From Oenanthe sinensis (lineage: Eukaryota > Streptophyta > Magnoliopsida > Apiales > Apiaceae): a DNA stretch of 64,000 bases. The notes beneath the pieces are model-generated. The model made no database searches. It was not told where the DNA came from and worked only from the letters and a program-made list of their open reading frames with translations. Where the stretch lies: NCBI GenBank assembly GCA_028671895.1, contig CM053796.1:27402860-27466859 (forward strand). The letters are read 5' to 3'. Each line of letters opens with the position of its first letter. The first letter of the stretch is position 1. Made by a program: the position numbers and the translations under genes. Of the stretch, positions 11,141 through 24,100 are shown piece by piece.

Positions 11141-14100
11141 TTAAATATAATTAAGCATACCTAAATCACATACCAATCTGTTGAAGGTAGATTCATCTAG
11201 TGGTTTGGTAAAAATGTCTGCAAGTTGTCTTTCACTAGGGACAAAATGTAATTCAACTGTACCATTCATTACATGTTCCCTAATGAAGTGATACCTTATG
11301 TCAATGTGCTTGGTTCTGGAATGTTGCACATGATTTTCTGTTATAGCAATGGCACTTGTATTATCACAAAAAATAGGAATCTTGTTCATGTTGAACCCAT
11401 AGTCAAGAAGTTGATTCCTCATCCATAATATTTGTGCATGGCAACTTCCAGCTGCAATGTATTCAGCCTATGCCGTGGATGTAGACACTGAATTCTGTTT
11501 TTTGCTGAACCATGATACAAGCTTATTTCCTAGAAATTGACAGGAACCTGTAGTACTTTTTCTGTCAATTTTGTAACCTGCATAGTCTGCATCTGAATAA
11601 CCAATTAGATCAAATCCAGAATCTCTAGGATACCAAATTCCAAGATTTGGAGTTCCCTTGAGATATCTGAATATTCATTTAATTGCAATCAAATGAGATT
11701 CTCTAGGATCAGCCTGAAATCTAGCACAAAGACATGTAGCAAACATTATGTCTAGCCTACTTGCAGTTAAATAAAGTAATGAGCCAACCATGCCTCTATA
11801 ACTTGAAACGTCCACCATAGCTTCTTTAATATTTAGTTCAAGTTTAGTTGTAGTGGTCATGGGAGTTTTTGCAGAAGAACATTCACTTAACTCAAATCTT
11901 TTTAATAAATCAGAAATATGTTTGGTTTGATTTATGAAAATGCCATGTTTGACTTGTTTGACTTGCAAACCAAGAAAATAGGTAAGTTCTCCCATCATGC
12001 TCATTTCATATTTATTTTGCATCAACTTAGCAAACTTTTGACAAAGTTTTTCATTAGTTTAGCCAAAAATAATGTCATCTACATAGATTTGAATAAGAAT
12101 CATAGAGCCACTAACATTTCCATGAAAGAGAGTTTTGTCAACAGTACCTCTTGTGAAGTGATTCTCAATCAGAAATTTAGATATAGTTTCATACCAGGCC
12201 CTAGGTGCTTGTTTTAATCCATAAAGTACCTTCAGAAGATAGTACACAAATCCGGGATGAACAAGATCAATAAAACCAGGAGGTTGTTCTACATATACTT
12301 CTTCTAGTTCTCCATTGAGAAAGGCACTTTTCACATCCATCTGAAACACCTTGAAATTTGCATGAGCAGCATATGCTAAAAAGATTCTGATTACTTCCAA
12401 TCTTGCAACTGGTGCAAATGTTTCATCAAAATCTATGCCTTCTTCTTGTGAATAGCCCTTTGCCACTAATCTTGCTCTATTCCTTGTCACTGTACCAGAT
12501 TCATCCATTTTGTTTCTGAATACCCATTTTGTGCCAATGACAGACTTGTTCTTTGGTTTGGGCACCAGCTTCCATACTTTGTTCCTTTCAAACTGATTCA
12601 ACTCTTCATGCATAGCAATTATCCAATCAGGATCATTCAAGGCTTCTTCAATCCTTTTTGGTTCTTCTTAAGATAGAAAGCTAATATACAAGCATTCATT
12701 TTAAGTTTCACTTCTGGTTTTGACTCCATCATTTGTATCTCCAATAATTAATTCAAAGAGATGGCTTTTTTGTCCATTTCCTTTGAGATGGTAAATTTTT
12801 TCTTGAAGATGATGATGCTTCATGATCATTGAAAGTGTTTTGATCATTGTGATATGATTGATTGTTTGAGAACCCTCCCCCTGAGATGGACATTCCTCTT
12901 GAAGATTGTTGAGCAGAGTTGTTATTCGTCGAATGATTATCAATTGATGTATTATCAGTCGAATGAAAATTGTCAACTTATAAGTTGTCTGTTGATGTAT
13001 TGACATCAATTGATGGGAGGATTCTAGGTACTTGAATTCTTGAAATTTCCACATCATTATCACTATCCTCAATATTGTTTGTTGATTCATTTTCAAAATG
13101 CAATAGGTCATGAAATCCTTCATCAAACAACCCTTGAATTTTCTTGTCATCAAAGACTACATGCATAGATTCCATAACAATGTGTAATCTAAGATTGTAG
13201 ACTCTGTATGCTTTGGTTGTTATTCCATATCCAACAAATATAGCTTCATCAGCCTTGGCTTTAAATTTTCCTAGATTTTCACCTTGATTTCTCAGTACAA
13301 AGCATTTGCAGCCAAATACATGAAGAAAGTTAACTGTTGGCATCTTGTCCTTTTTCATCAACTGATATGGAGTTTTGCCTTGAATTTGATTGACCATGGA
13401 AATATTCTGAATGTAGCAAGCAGTATTAATTGCTTCTGCCTAGAAGTATGTAGGTAGTTTTGCTTCTTCTAACATAGTTCTTGCAGCTTCAATCAAGGTC
13501 CTGTTTTTCCTTTCAACTACTCTATTTTGTTGTGGAGTTCTTGGTGTAGAGAAATGATGAGTGATACCTTTTTCTTCACAGAATTCCTTCATTGTTGCAT
13601 TCTTGAATTCAGTACCATTATCACTTCTAATTTTCTTGACCTTCCATTCAGTTCCATTTTCAACATTCTTCATATGATTGATAATTAATTTATTTGCCTC
13701 ATCCTTAGAGTGTAAGAAGTATACCCATGTAAATCTTGTAAAGTCATCCACAATGACTAAGGCATATTTCTTTTTGGCAATTGACATGATGTTGACTGGA
13801 CCAAATAAATTCATGTGCAATAATTCCAAAGGCTTATCAATTATTGATTCAGACTTTGACTTAAATGATGCTTTTCTTTGTTTTCCTTTTTGACAAGCAT
13901 CACACAGTCCATCCTTGGTGAATTCCATCTGTGGAATGCCTCTAACCAGATTCTTTCTGACCAATAGATTCATGGCTTTGAAATTCAAATGGGCTAGTTT
14001 CTTGTCCCAAATCCAACTTTCATCTGAATTTGCTTTGCTCAGTAGGCATGTCATTGAATTTGCCTTTACAGAGTGAAAGTCAGCCACATAGACATTTCCT

Positions 14101-14643
14101 TTTCTCTCTCTAGTTAAGAGAATTTCACCATATTCCTTATTGGCTATGATGCATGATCCAGTTGTAAATCACACACCATTACCATTATCACACAGTTGAC
14201 TAATACTGAGCAAGTTGTGCTTCAATCCATCAACTAGTGCTATAGGTTCAATGATAACATTATCTTTTGCAATTGAGCCATATCCCAAGGTAAAACCTTT
14301 ACTGTTATCTCCAAAAGTAACTCCTAGGCCAGCCTTTTCCACAAATTTTGTAAGCAGGGAAAAGTCTCTAGTCATATGCCTTGAGCATCCACTATCCAAA
14401 TACTAGAGATTTTTCTTCTTGTTTCCCTGCACACATATAAAACAATCAAGTTATTTTTAGTACCCAAGTTGCCTTGGGTCCTCTTTCATTAGTTGCAGCA
14501 TGAGCCTTTGTTGCCAACTTTGGTTCCTTTTGTTTTGGTGAATTTAAATCCACTTTAACTTTGGGAGTTGGCTTTTGGGGCTTAGACATCTTGGAACTCA
14601 TGGCAGAAACTCCATGCATTTCATTATCTACATTAGGCATGTT
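11141..14643 (-). pseudogene. Element B pol: protease, integrase, reverse transcriptase, RNase H (broken)
   Basis: Order on the minus strand: gag-pol linker (14446-14640); protease with L-D-S-G-C-S-R-H-M-T (14169-14399); gag_pre-integrase H-L-N ... C-D-A-C and integrase core with the V-V-E-R-K glutamate (13440-14087); integrase C-terminus (12978-13397). Then a variable linker rich in the ATC-N4-GAT motif; reverse transcriptase with W-V-F-R-N-K-M, Q-M-D-V-K-S-A-F-L-N-G and Y-V-D-D (11675-12640); RNase H with A-D-Y-A-G and the K-H-I-D-I-R-Y-H-F end (11141-11660). Stops interrupt near 14407, 13441, 12061 and 11470; at the first two a Trp codon would be expected. It would copy RNA to DNA and integrate it if intact. 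Confidence 0.88.
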
Positions 14644-16900
14644 TCATGGCATACCAGGCATGTTCATATTTGCATATGCAAAGAAGGGATTATACATGTA
14701 TGGAACTTGTGCATAAGGCATATGAACATTGGGTGCAAGTAAATTAGAAGACATGGCATTCATGAGCATAGGATTGGTAAACATGGCATTAGCAGTCATG
14801 GCATGTACATTCAAATCATTTGAAGATATAGATTTCTTTTCATTCTTGCATTGCATAGACAAATGATTTACACTGCCACATTTAGCACATACCTTTCTAG
14901 GAGCATACATGTCAGGAGTGTAGTTGTTGTGCTTATTAATGCCTACTTTACATTTCCTATTCTTTTTCTTTTTCTCAGACTTAGGTTGAGTAATTTCCAC
15001 AGGTGTTATCTTTTCTAATTTCTCTTTTAATTGTTTCTTGGATAAGCTACCTATGTTAATCTTCTCAGCTTCAGTCTCAACCTGATTTTTGGTTTCCTTA
15101 ACAAAATTGATAGGAGTGCTAAATTTGTTCTTTTTGTTAGCCATTGATGATTTACTTGTCGATGGATGCTTATCAGTTGATTCAGCATCAATCGATTGAT
15201 AATCCTTATCAGTTGATGAAGGATTAGCAATCGATTGATCTTTATCCATTGAAATATCAGTCAATGGCCTGCCTATTGATTTGGGGAGTTCTCCTAGAGT
15301 ATCTACACCTTGAACATCAATAATTTGTTTGGCAGTTTTAGCAGACCTATTCCATTTGTTAATGGTTTCAATTTCTTCAGCCAATTGTTCTTTCAACAAT
15401 TCTTCTCTTTTCATACTGTTTACTAGTTCATCTCTACCATCCTTACTCTCCTGCTTAAATCTATCTAAACAAACAAGTTCATTTTCAAGAAAAATATTCC
15501 TCTCTTTTAAGAGATCAATGATGTTCTTCAACTTGAAATTTTCCTTGTTTAGAGATTTTAGAGTGACATGCAAATTGTACAATTCATTGGACATTTCATT
15601 AATAGTAATATTGCATTCATCGGTTGTAAGCTCAGAAAAGTTTGTAGCTAGTACCTGATTTGATGATGAACTAGCTTCTTCATCTTCATGTTTGGCCATT
15701 AGTGCTAGATTGATGAATTCCTCAGAATCACTATCCTCAGCAGCCCAGTCCTTCTCTTCAGTGACAAAAGCCTTTTCTTTTTGTTTCAAAAGGTCAAAGT
15801 ATTTCTTTTTATAATCAATACCATCATGAGACTTTGCCTTTTCTTGTTCTGGCTTCCTGCACTCATTTGAGAAATGATCAGCCAATCCACAGTTAAAACA
15901 TTTGAATTTATATCTATCAACCAAATTTTTGTTTTGATTGTTACTTCTAAACTGGGATCTAGGCCTTTGAGCATTTGGATTCCTCTTGAATTTTAGCTTT
16001 GAAAACTTCTTTGACAGAAATGCAAGGTGTTCATCAATCTCATCCAAATCATCCTGAGAGCATGTTTCATTTTCTTCACACTTGCCCTTTCCTCTTTTGA
16101 ATGATTCTTCAACAGCATCACCAACCATCATGACAGACTCTTCTACACAGCCACTTTCCTTCTTTTCTTCATTTCCTTTGACCATCAAAGCCACAGTTTT
16201 CTCCTTTATTTGATTCTCATCAGTCTCCTTATTTTTTTGGATTTCCAACTCATATGTCTTGAGAATACCATAAAGTTTCTCAAGAGTATAATCCTTGAAG
16301 TCCTGAGATTGTCTAATGGAAATAGTCATTGGTTTCCATTCTTTTGGAAGAGATCTAAGAAATTTTAGATTTGTATCCTCAGTTGCATAAACCCTACCAT
16401 ATAGCTTCAGTCCATTTAATAACTTCTGAAATCTGCTATAACTGTCATTGATAGATTCTCCACTCTTGAAATGAAATGATTCATACTTTTGAATCAAGAG
16501 TTGCATCTTGTTTTTCCTTACTTGTTCAGTTCCTTCACATAGAGTTTGAAGAGTGTCTCATACTTCTTTTGATGAAGCACAATTTATCACATTGTCAAAC
16601 ATATCTTTAATTATCTAGGCCATTAAACAGAATGTTCATGGCCTTCTTGTCTTTGAGAACTTCTTTTTCATCTTCTTCTGTGAACTCAGAGATGAGTTTA
16701 GGAATATGTTTGTCAAGTGCAGGAGTTCCATCAGGGTTCACACATGTGACTAGCTTTATGGAAATATGAGGACCTTTCTCTATGCAATGAACATAGGAAG
16801 GGTCGAGAGAAAGAAGATACAGATGCATTTTTACCTTCCATGGAAAGTATTCATCCTTTTCTAATACTGGAATCTTTACGCCTGAATCTTTTTTGCTCAT
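14644..16900 (-). pseudogene. Element B gag (broken)
   Basis: ATG at 16900, about 45 bp from the primer site. The first 97 codons end at a frameshift at about 16607, then a TGA near 16552 falls in the recovered frame, and the frame 14644-16506 carries the rest. Visible parts: gag core with Q-K-Y-E-S-F-H-F-K-S-G-E-S, two CCHC knuckles (C-F-N-C ... H ... C near 15890 and C-A-K-C ... H ... C near 14890), a Leu/Glu/Lys-rich probable coiled coil (15350-15600), and a Ser/Ile/Asp/Thr stretch at 15140-15260 from the ATC-N4-GAT motif. A single stop at 14644 separates it in frame from the linker into pol. Element D gag is its close relative. Confidence 0.85.
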
Positions 16901-16943
16901 ATTGATTGTTCTTGATCTTTAAAATTTTGTATGTCAAAAGCCT

Positions 16944-16956
16944 GCTCTGATACCAA
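16944..16956 (-). promoter_or_regulatory. Element B primer-binding site
   Basis: TTGGTATCAGAGC on the minus strand, six bases from the LTR edge, complementary to initiator-Met tRNA. Confidence 0.9.
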
Positions 16957-16962
16957 TTATTA

Positions 16963-18065
16963 TTCCTTAGAGCAATGTCAATATTTGGAGAAGGGGGGGT
17001 TGAATACAAATATTAAAACTTTTGCTTCTTTTAATATTTGTTCTTGATGTTTGAGAGAATATGTCTGAATAGATAACAACTGAAAATTAAAATGAACAAA
17101 GAGATTTAAAAATTACTGATGGATTGGTTTTTCCATTAGTTATATATTTTAGCTCAATGTTCCTAGGTTAAAGATAACCTAGCTTCGTTTCTACAAGGTT
17201 AGAAAGAATCAACTAATCTTACAATGTGCTCTGAAGCTTGAATAGTTGATTTTTGGAATATTGTCTAACTTCTATATTTCTAACAATGCTACTACACTTG
17301 TTTATATACTACAAGTGTATTTTAAAATTCCTATTCTAGGATTGTTTCTATCTGTCTCTCTTTTTCCTTTTTCCTTTTTAGGAAAATAAACTTGAAAGAC
17401 AACTACGGATTGAGTCTTCACAGCCACTCTAGGATGTCTTCCATATGTGTGCTTTTGTTCTCTGGATCTACAACTGATAGACTTTCTGTGTTATCACAAT
17501 CAATTGATAATTTGTTGTTAAGCATATCAATTGATTCATCCTTTAATCCATCAACTGGTGTTCTTCTTCGATTGATCTTTACATCCATCGATTGATATGG
17601 AATGACTTATCGATTGATAAATGTTATCAATCGATATATCAATCGATGGGTCTTCACATCAGTTGATGGTCTTCAATTCCTGACTTGGCTTCTTCGATTG
17701 ATCTCTCATCCATTACGGCTTCAATATCAATTAATCATCCTTCACTTGTGTAATTTCCTGTCTTCAAATAATTACAATTTGACAGTTTAATTTACACATC
17801 AATTGATGATCTATATCAATCGACTCTAACATCAACTGATAAGAATAATATCAATTGATGTACACCTTATCGATTGAAATAGACTAAGTACACCTATGCT
17901 ACAATCCAAATTATCAGTTGACTCATATAAACATTTCAACTGATAAATGGATTCCTGATCAATTGATATTTATAAATTTTCATATCAATTGATCAGTTAC
18001 ATAAAACAAAATTTCTATGATTCTAAGATTAATGTTATCATCAAATTACATGTAGATTCCTAACA
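16963..18065 (-). repeat. Element B 5' LTR
   Basis: About 1.1 kb. On the minus strand it begins TGTTAGGAATC at 18065 and ends near 16963; the terminal CA is degraded, and the end is placed by comparison with element D. TATATAAA at 17301-17308 is the likely TATA box. Upstream of it, 17490-17995 carries many copies of the ATC-N4-GAT motif. The C-rich U5 signature lies at 16986-16998. The five bases beyond 18065 (TCACC) would be one target-site copy; the partner is outside the window. Confidence 0.85.
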
Positions 18066-18070
18066 TCACC

Positions 18071-19690
18071 CCTTTGAATTGATTCTAGAAGATCCAGATC
18101 CTGGAGTTCAAACTAGACGTGCTTCGCAGAATGAATGTGTATTCTCTGGTTTTCTCTCTAAGATAGAGCCAAAGAAAGTAGAAGAAGTACTAGAAGATCC
18201 AGATTGGGTTATTGCAATGCAAGAAGAACTAAATCAATTTAAAAGACAGAAAGTCTAGAAGCCGGTACCTAGGCCAAAGAACAAGTCTATTATTGGCACA
18301 AAGTTGGTATTCAGAAATAAACTGGATGAAGATGGCATTGTTACGAGGAACAAAGTTAGACTGGTTGCTAAAGGTTTTTCCCAAGAAGAAGGAATAGATT
18401 ATGATGAAACATATGTACCAGTGGCAAGGCTTGAAGCTATCAGGATGTTTCTGGTATTCCAGCACATTCCAATTTCAAAGTATATCAAATGAATGTGAAG
18501 AGTGCATTCATGAATAGAGAGCTCGAAGAAGAAGTGTATGAGGAACAACCCCTAAGGTTTGAAGATCCAGAATTTGCTGACTTTGTATAATTTCTCTTCA
18601 AGGCACTCTATGGCCTAAAGTAAGCACCTCGGACATGGTATGACACTCTATCAATATTCTTACTTGAAAATTTTTTCACTAGAGGTGTCATAGATAAGAC
18701 TCTGTTTCATAAAATGCATAAAAATGACATGATATTAATGCAAGTATATGTGGATGATAATATATTTGGTTCTATGAATGATCAGTTGTGTAGTAGATTT
18801 GCTAAGTTAATGCAGAGTAAGAATGAAATGAGCATGATGGGTGAGCTGAACTACTTCCTTGGACTCCAAGTAAGCCAAAGAAAAGATGGATTCTTCATTT
18901 GTCAGACTAAGTGCATCGGAGATCTTTTGAAAAAGTATGGTCATAAATATGCATCTCTAGCTAAAACCCCAATACAACTACCATTAAACTTGATAAATAT
19001 GAACCTGGTAAAGAGGGTAGATATCACAAGCTACAGAGGTATGATTGGCTCATTACTTTATTTAACTACAAGTAGACCATATATTATGTTTGCCACATTC
19101 CCGTGTGCTAGGTTTCAGGCTGACCCTAAGGAATCACATCTTATAGTTGTTAAACGTATTTTTAGGTATCATACGGGAAGTCCGAATCTTGTAATTTGGT
19201 ACTCTAAAGATACAGGTTTTGACCTTGTTGGCTATACAGATTCTGATTATGCAGGTTGTAGGATTGATCGGAAGAGTACATCAGGGAGTTGTCAATTCCT
19301 TTGTAGAAGATTGATTTCCTTGTATAGCAAGAAGCATTACTCAGTTGCAATGTCAATAGCTCAAGCTGAATATGTTATTGCTAGAAGCTATTGTGCTCAA
19401 ACCTTATTGATAAGGAACCAACTTCAAGACTATGGACTGTTGCTGAGTAAAATTCCTATATTTTGTGACAACGTAAGCGTCATAGCAATCACAAACAATC
19501 TTGTTCAACACTTGAAAACCAAGCACATTGATATCAGATATCATTTCATTAGAGAGCATGTAATGAATGGTATTGTAGACTTACACTTTGTACCTACAAA
19601 ATAGCAAATTACAGACATCTTCACTAAACCACTAGATGAAATTACTTTTACTAGACTGGTTGGTGAACTTGGAATGTTAAATATTTAGAT
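18071..19690 (+). pseudogene. Element C pol: reverse transcriptase and RNase H (broken)
   Basis: Starts in the integrase-RT linker (D-P-D-W-V-I-A-M-Q-E-E-L). RT motifs follow: L-V-A-K-G-F-S-Q-E-E-G-I-D-Y near 18370, Y-V-D-D near 18750, M-S-M-M-G-E-L-N-Y-F-L-G-L-Q-V near 18840. The RNase H part has T-D-S-D-Y-A-G (19236-19256), S-T-S-G-S and the H-I-D-I-R-Y-H-F-I-R-E-H end, with a terminal D-I-F-T-K-P-L-D-E near 19620. Stops lie near 18256 (Trp expected), 18622 (Gln expected) and 19603, and frameshifts near 18475-18600. Not functional. Confidence 0.85.
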
Positions 19691-21108
19691 CTTATCTGCA
19701 ATTTGGTATAAATAGGTTCACAGATATTTAATCTTTAATATTAAAAGGATTTGTGAATTTATTTGAACATTTAGAAAATAGCATCTTAATTGACAATTGA
19801 TTAATTGTCCGGCGAGATTGTATCTTGATATATTTATTTGGTAATTAATTAAGTGTGAATTAAAAATTATTTAAATACTTGTATCTATTTTGATATATCT
19901 TAAATATTTATTTAATTATATTATTAATTTATTTAAGTTATTAATATAGTAATTAAAGGGTTTATTTGCTTCATAATTTAAATTTATTAATAAAAATTAG
20001 GAGCATAATTATTTAAATATTTTATTTAATTAATATCAGTAAATGATATTTTAATTAAATAATTTATTATAATAATTGTGTTTTTATCAAGATGGTAATA
20101 TTTTATTTAGAATTTTTTCTAAATAAGATTTTATTTATTTATTCGAATATTACCAAGTTGGAAATATTTATTATTTTGTACAAGTACAAAATATCCAGGA
20201 TAAATAAATTCGACACTTAGAATTAATTTAGTTTCATTTAAAACTATATGTCGAACTTATATGTACTGCGTTGACTTAGTCAACAAGGGGTAGCAAATTT
20301 TTGACACTCTCACTTAGTTTTATTTGTTTTGTGTGCCGATTTTTTGTCTATAGGGGAAATTTTCTCGACACATATACTTTACGTAGCTTATTTTTGCTAT
20401 GTGTCGAATTCTAGAGTCTCTGTGTTGACTTGGTTAAAACAAGGGGAGAAAACTCGACACATTTGCTCCTTAGTATTATTTTTCCTATGTGTCGATGTGT
20501 GGTATATATTATACTAAGAATTATTTTTGTACTTGTATGTGTCGGTTTTTTTTTGTTTTCAATGTATAAGGGCAATTAGGTAAATATTGCATGTGTCGTA
20601 TACCTTGTATATATATCTTCCTTAGCAATATTTTCCCATTCCTCATCAGTGCCTTTAAAAAATGATACATACAAATATACTTACACAATTTCTTGTTCTT
20701 CACCATTGTTAAACTACACGACACACTCTCTCAAAATCAATTTTTACTCACCTTTTTTTAAATCCAAAACTAGTTTTGTGGGTCATTTTCACAGATCTAC
20801 AACATATAAAAAAATCACAACATTTAGTGTAAATTTGAAAAACTCATTTTTTCTTGAAAATCCATTCGACTTATACAGATCTAGTAATTTTAAGGTGGAT
20901 AAAAATTAATTAAAAATTATAATTGCGTAGAAAATTACCCCAGTTGCATCATATAATTTTTTCTCATATTTTTCTGAGGTTATCAGAATTTGATTTAATT
21001 TTAACTCTAATTAAAAATTATTATTATTATTAATTAGTAAAATTGGTGTTGTAAAATAGTTGTCTTAATTAAATAATAACTTATCCGTTCATTTTTAATT
21101 AATTAAAA
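19691..21108 (+). promoter_or_regulatory. Element C noncoding block: motif array and candidate internal promoter
   Basis: No ORF of note. The left part (19700-20200) is very AT-rich. From 20210 to 20620 the motif TCGACACAT, or its complement ATGTGTCGA, recurs about ten times with small changes. TATATATAT at 20608-20616 follows immediately and could be a TATA box; the extra ORF starts 490 bp further on. The same motif array lies upstream of the TATA box in the LTR. Confidence 0.5.
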
Positions 21109-24100
21109 ATGGTTGGAAGATTTATTATACTTAAAATAAATAGTGCACTTACATTAGAACAGAACTCTATTGCTGAACCCTATAGCAATTGGATTTTATT
21201 TCTACGTGAACATTCAAATGTAAGATACGCTTTAACTGCAAGCCCAGATTTAAATCTTGCTGCACTGCTTGCATGTTATCACACTATTATCAATACATCA
21301 GATGAAGATAATTTGGTTTTTACCTTTTCTATCAAAGATAGGGATATTCGGGTAATGGATGAGGACTTGAACTGTATCTTGCAGTTTAACACTGAAGATT
21401 TTGATCCTTTACCTGATTATGTTGAGCGTGCCAAATTTTTCAATTCCATTACACACCATAGACCACTGAACCTTACAGTGATTTACAAGCACAATCTTCC
21501 ACGTGAATAGAACTTTTTCTTTCATATAGTGAACCATGTTTTTGCTAAAAAGAAGGGCAGATGGAGTGGTATTCCCAAAATGACTCAATATATTGGGTAT
21601 GTCATCTCTAACAACATCAATATAAACTATGGTAAACTAATAATGAAAAATATTCTTCAAGCCATGGGATCTGAGGCAAAAAGAGATATCAACGGAGTCA
21701 ATGTTGAATGTTATTACCCTCGATTTCTACAACTAGTGCTCAATGATCTATTCACCGAAGATGAAATGCTTGCTTTCTCTACAAGTCATTTTGAACCTTG
21801 CACTGAAATCTGTGGTAGCTTCGTTGCTCAACTAGTAAACATGGATGATTACCCAAATGGGAATGCAGCACCACAAACAGAATACATGGATAGTGTTATG
21901 ATCCCTTTGCTAGGTGAACAGCAAGAGGAGGTTCCTAGATAAGAAGATCCTATGGATATGGACCCTAAAGCTAAACATGAGCCTGAGGCTGAAGCTAAAG
22001 AAGAAGAAGAAGAAGAAGAAGAAGCGGAATAGGAAGAGACTCCAAAGGAAATTGAGCCATTAGCAAGTGATACAGAAATGGCTGATGAAGATGAGATTGA
22101 GGATGATGCAGAATCTTATCACCCTGGAACTCCAAGGGTAAGTCCTGACATGGGAAATCCTCCTGAATTTGATCTTTCTCTAGTACTTAGTGAAGATTAT
22201 TTTGCTTTGTTGGATGCATCACAGTCCACTCTGGAAACTCACACACCAATGCCCCTAGTGGCAATATGAAATGACTATGAGCCTGAAAACCAATAGGTTC
22301 TAACCCCTGTCATAGAACAACAAACACTTATCCCAACTCCTTCAGTTATTATTGTTGAAACCTTGAGTGAGAATGAGGGAGTAAGTGCCTCAAGTGCACC
22401 AAATAAGGTGAATGTTGAAACCCCTGAAGCAGCCCTACCTCCTAGCAAAAGAAGGAGAATTTGTTTTGAACCTGAGGCAACTGCTAGCCAAAACCTCGAT
22501 TCACCTGAACTCTCAAATGTACAAAGGATGGAGCAATTAAATACAGAAATCCATTTTTCTTTGTTTGGAAATCAAAAAGAAGGTGAATTGACAGATAAAC
22601 AAGCTACTTTAGTATGAGAGCCTTCACTGGTAAATCCTGTGTCGAACATGCCTTCACAGGCTTCGTGGGGCATCACAGACTCTTATTTGTCATGTCGTAC
22701 ATTGTCCGAGGTGATGACCCCCTGGATAAAAAATCTCCAGCTCCGTTATCGGAGGTTCTCCCATCCAATCTTCGAGTAGGTGAGAGGCAACTCCTCTATA
22801 GAGGGAGCGAGAGTTTCATTCAAGGAACAACTACACAAGTAGCGGAGCCTACTCAGGTAGACCCTGAGCAGGACTCATAACTGCCATACATTACAGTGTC
22901 CAAGGTGGTGACCACACTGGAACCAATACTTCAAGTTCCTGAAACAGGAGGTCTCCCTATCATTCGTGGTTAAGAGGAGAATCAACCCTTCTATAGAAGG
23001 AAGCAGGGATCCCAGAATTCTAATTCTAGGGACAACCAATCTCAAAGAGATATGGCCCCACTCGGCAATGAAGTAACTACTGAGCCTTGTGACGAAATAG
23101 TGCCTCAGCACGAAACAGAATCAAATCCTCATGGAGGTAATTCTCCACTTGATAATGATTCTCAGGAAGAATCAGGTACGAGGAATTCCCCAAATACACA
23201 ACAATCCCAGCATACACAGAGACTCATCAATCTTGAAGCACAAGTTGGCATTCTGAGACACTCAATGTCAAAAATTATGAAGGTGCAAGAAAAACTAGAG
23301 CAAGAAAATAAAGAGATCAAAGATCTACTCAAGAAGCTATTAGGTCAGAGATCAACTGCATTGCCTCTTCAATCAACCCCAACTCAAGAGGATAACACAA
23401 CTAAGGGGGAGAAAAGAGAACATGTACAAGAAAAAACAATATCTGATAGAGGAAAAAAGATTGTTGGTAGTTCCTCTGATCAAGGAAAAGAGATTGTTGA
23501 TTCATATGCTGAGGGGGAGGAACTAGAAGAAGGAGAAATTTGAAATGATGATCCGTTTAATGAGATGGATCCTTATGTCAATGAAACTGCATATGTAAGA
23601 ACCTTTTCTGACTACATTGATAAACACAAAATCAAGAAAGTCAATGAGGCTGACTATAAGACATATGAAGACTTTCACTTAACACATGAGCATCTAAGGC
23701 AAGCCAATTGGTTGACGTACCAGAAGAAGAAGAAGCTTTTTGTTTCAAGAACAGGAATAAAGTGGACTACAACAAGAACTAATTTTAGAAGACCTGATAT
23801 TGGTGCTTCCAACAATAATCATGAAGAAGTTCTTAGATTGTTTCAAATCTTCAAGAAAAGAAAAAAAAGTATGAGTAACTATTACTTTGAGTTGAGAAGT
23901 GAAATATCTTATCTGGTAGTTTTATTGGCACCGAGGTTAGAAGGTTGGAGATTAACCTTGTCTTTCAACAACTATGGGTTAAAGACTATATCAAGTGAAT
24001 TTATGAAGAAAGGGTCTTTGACTAAGTTGTTTGCATTGAAGTAGAAAATCAGAATCCATGAGTCCTCTGAGAATGAATTGATGGCAGAAATGATTAAAAA

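Larger units (their letters stand above)
8101..18065 (-). mobile_element. Element B: Ty1/copia (Sirevirus-like) retrotransposon with extra 3' ORF
   Basis: From right to left on the minus strand: LTR (16963-18065), initiator-Met primer site (16944-16956), gag, protease, integrase, reverse transcriptase, RNase H, a noncoding block with a 59-bp tandem array, then an extra ORF. The 3' LTR is not present in the window, so element A probably inserted into the extra-ORF end and the rest is further left. Its LTR and gag match element D at 53459-56645. Several stops and frameshifts make it defective. Confidence 0.85.
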
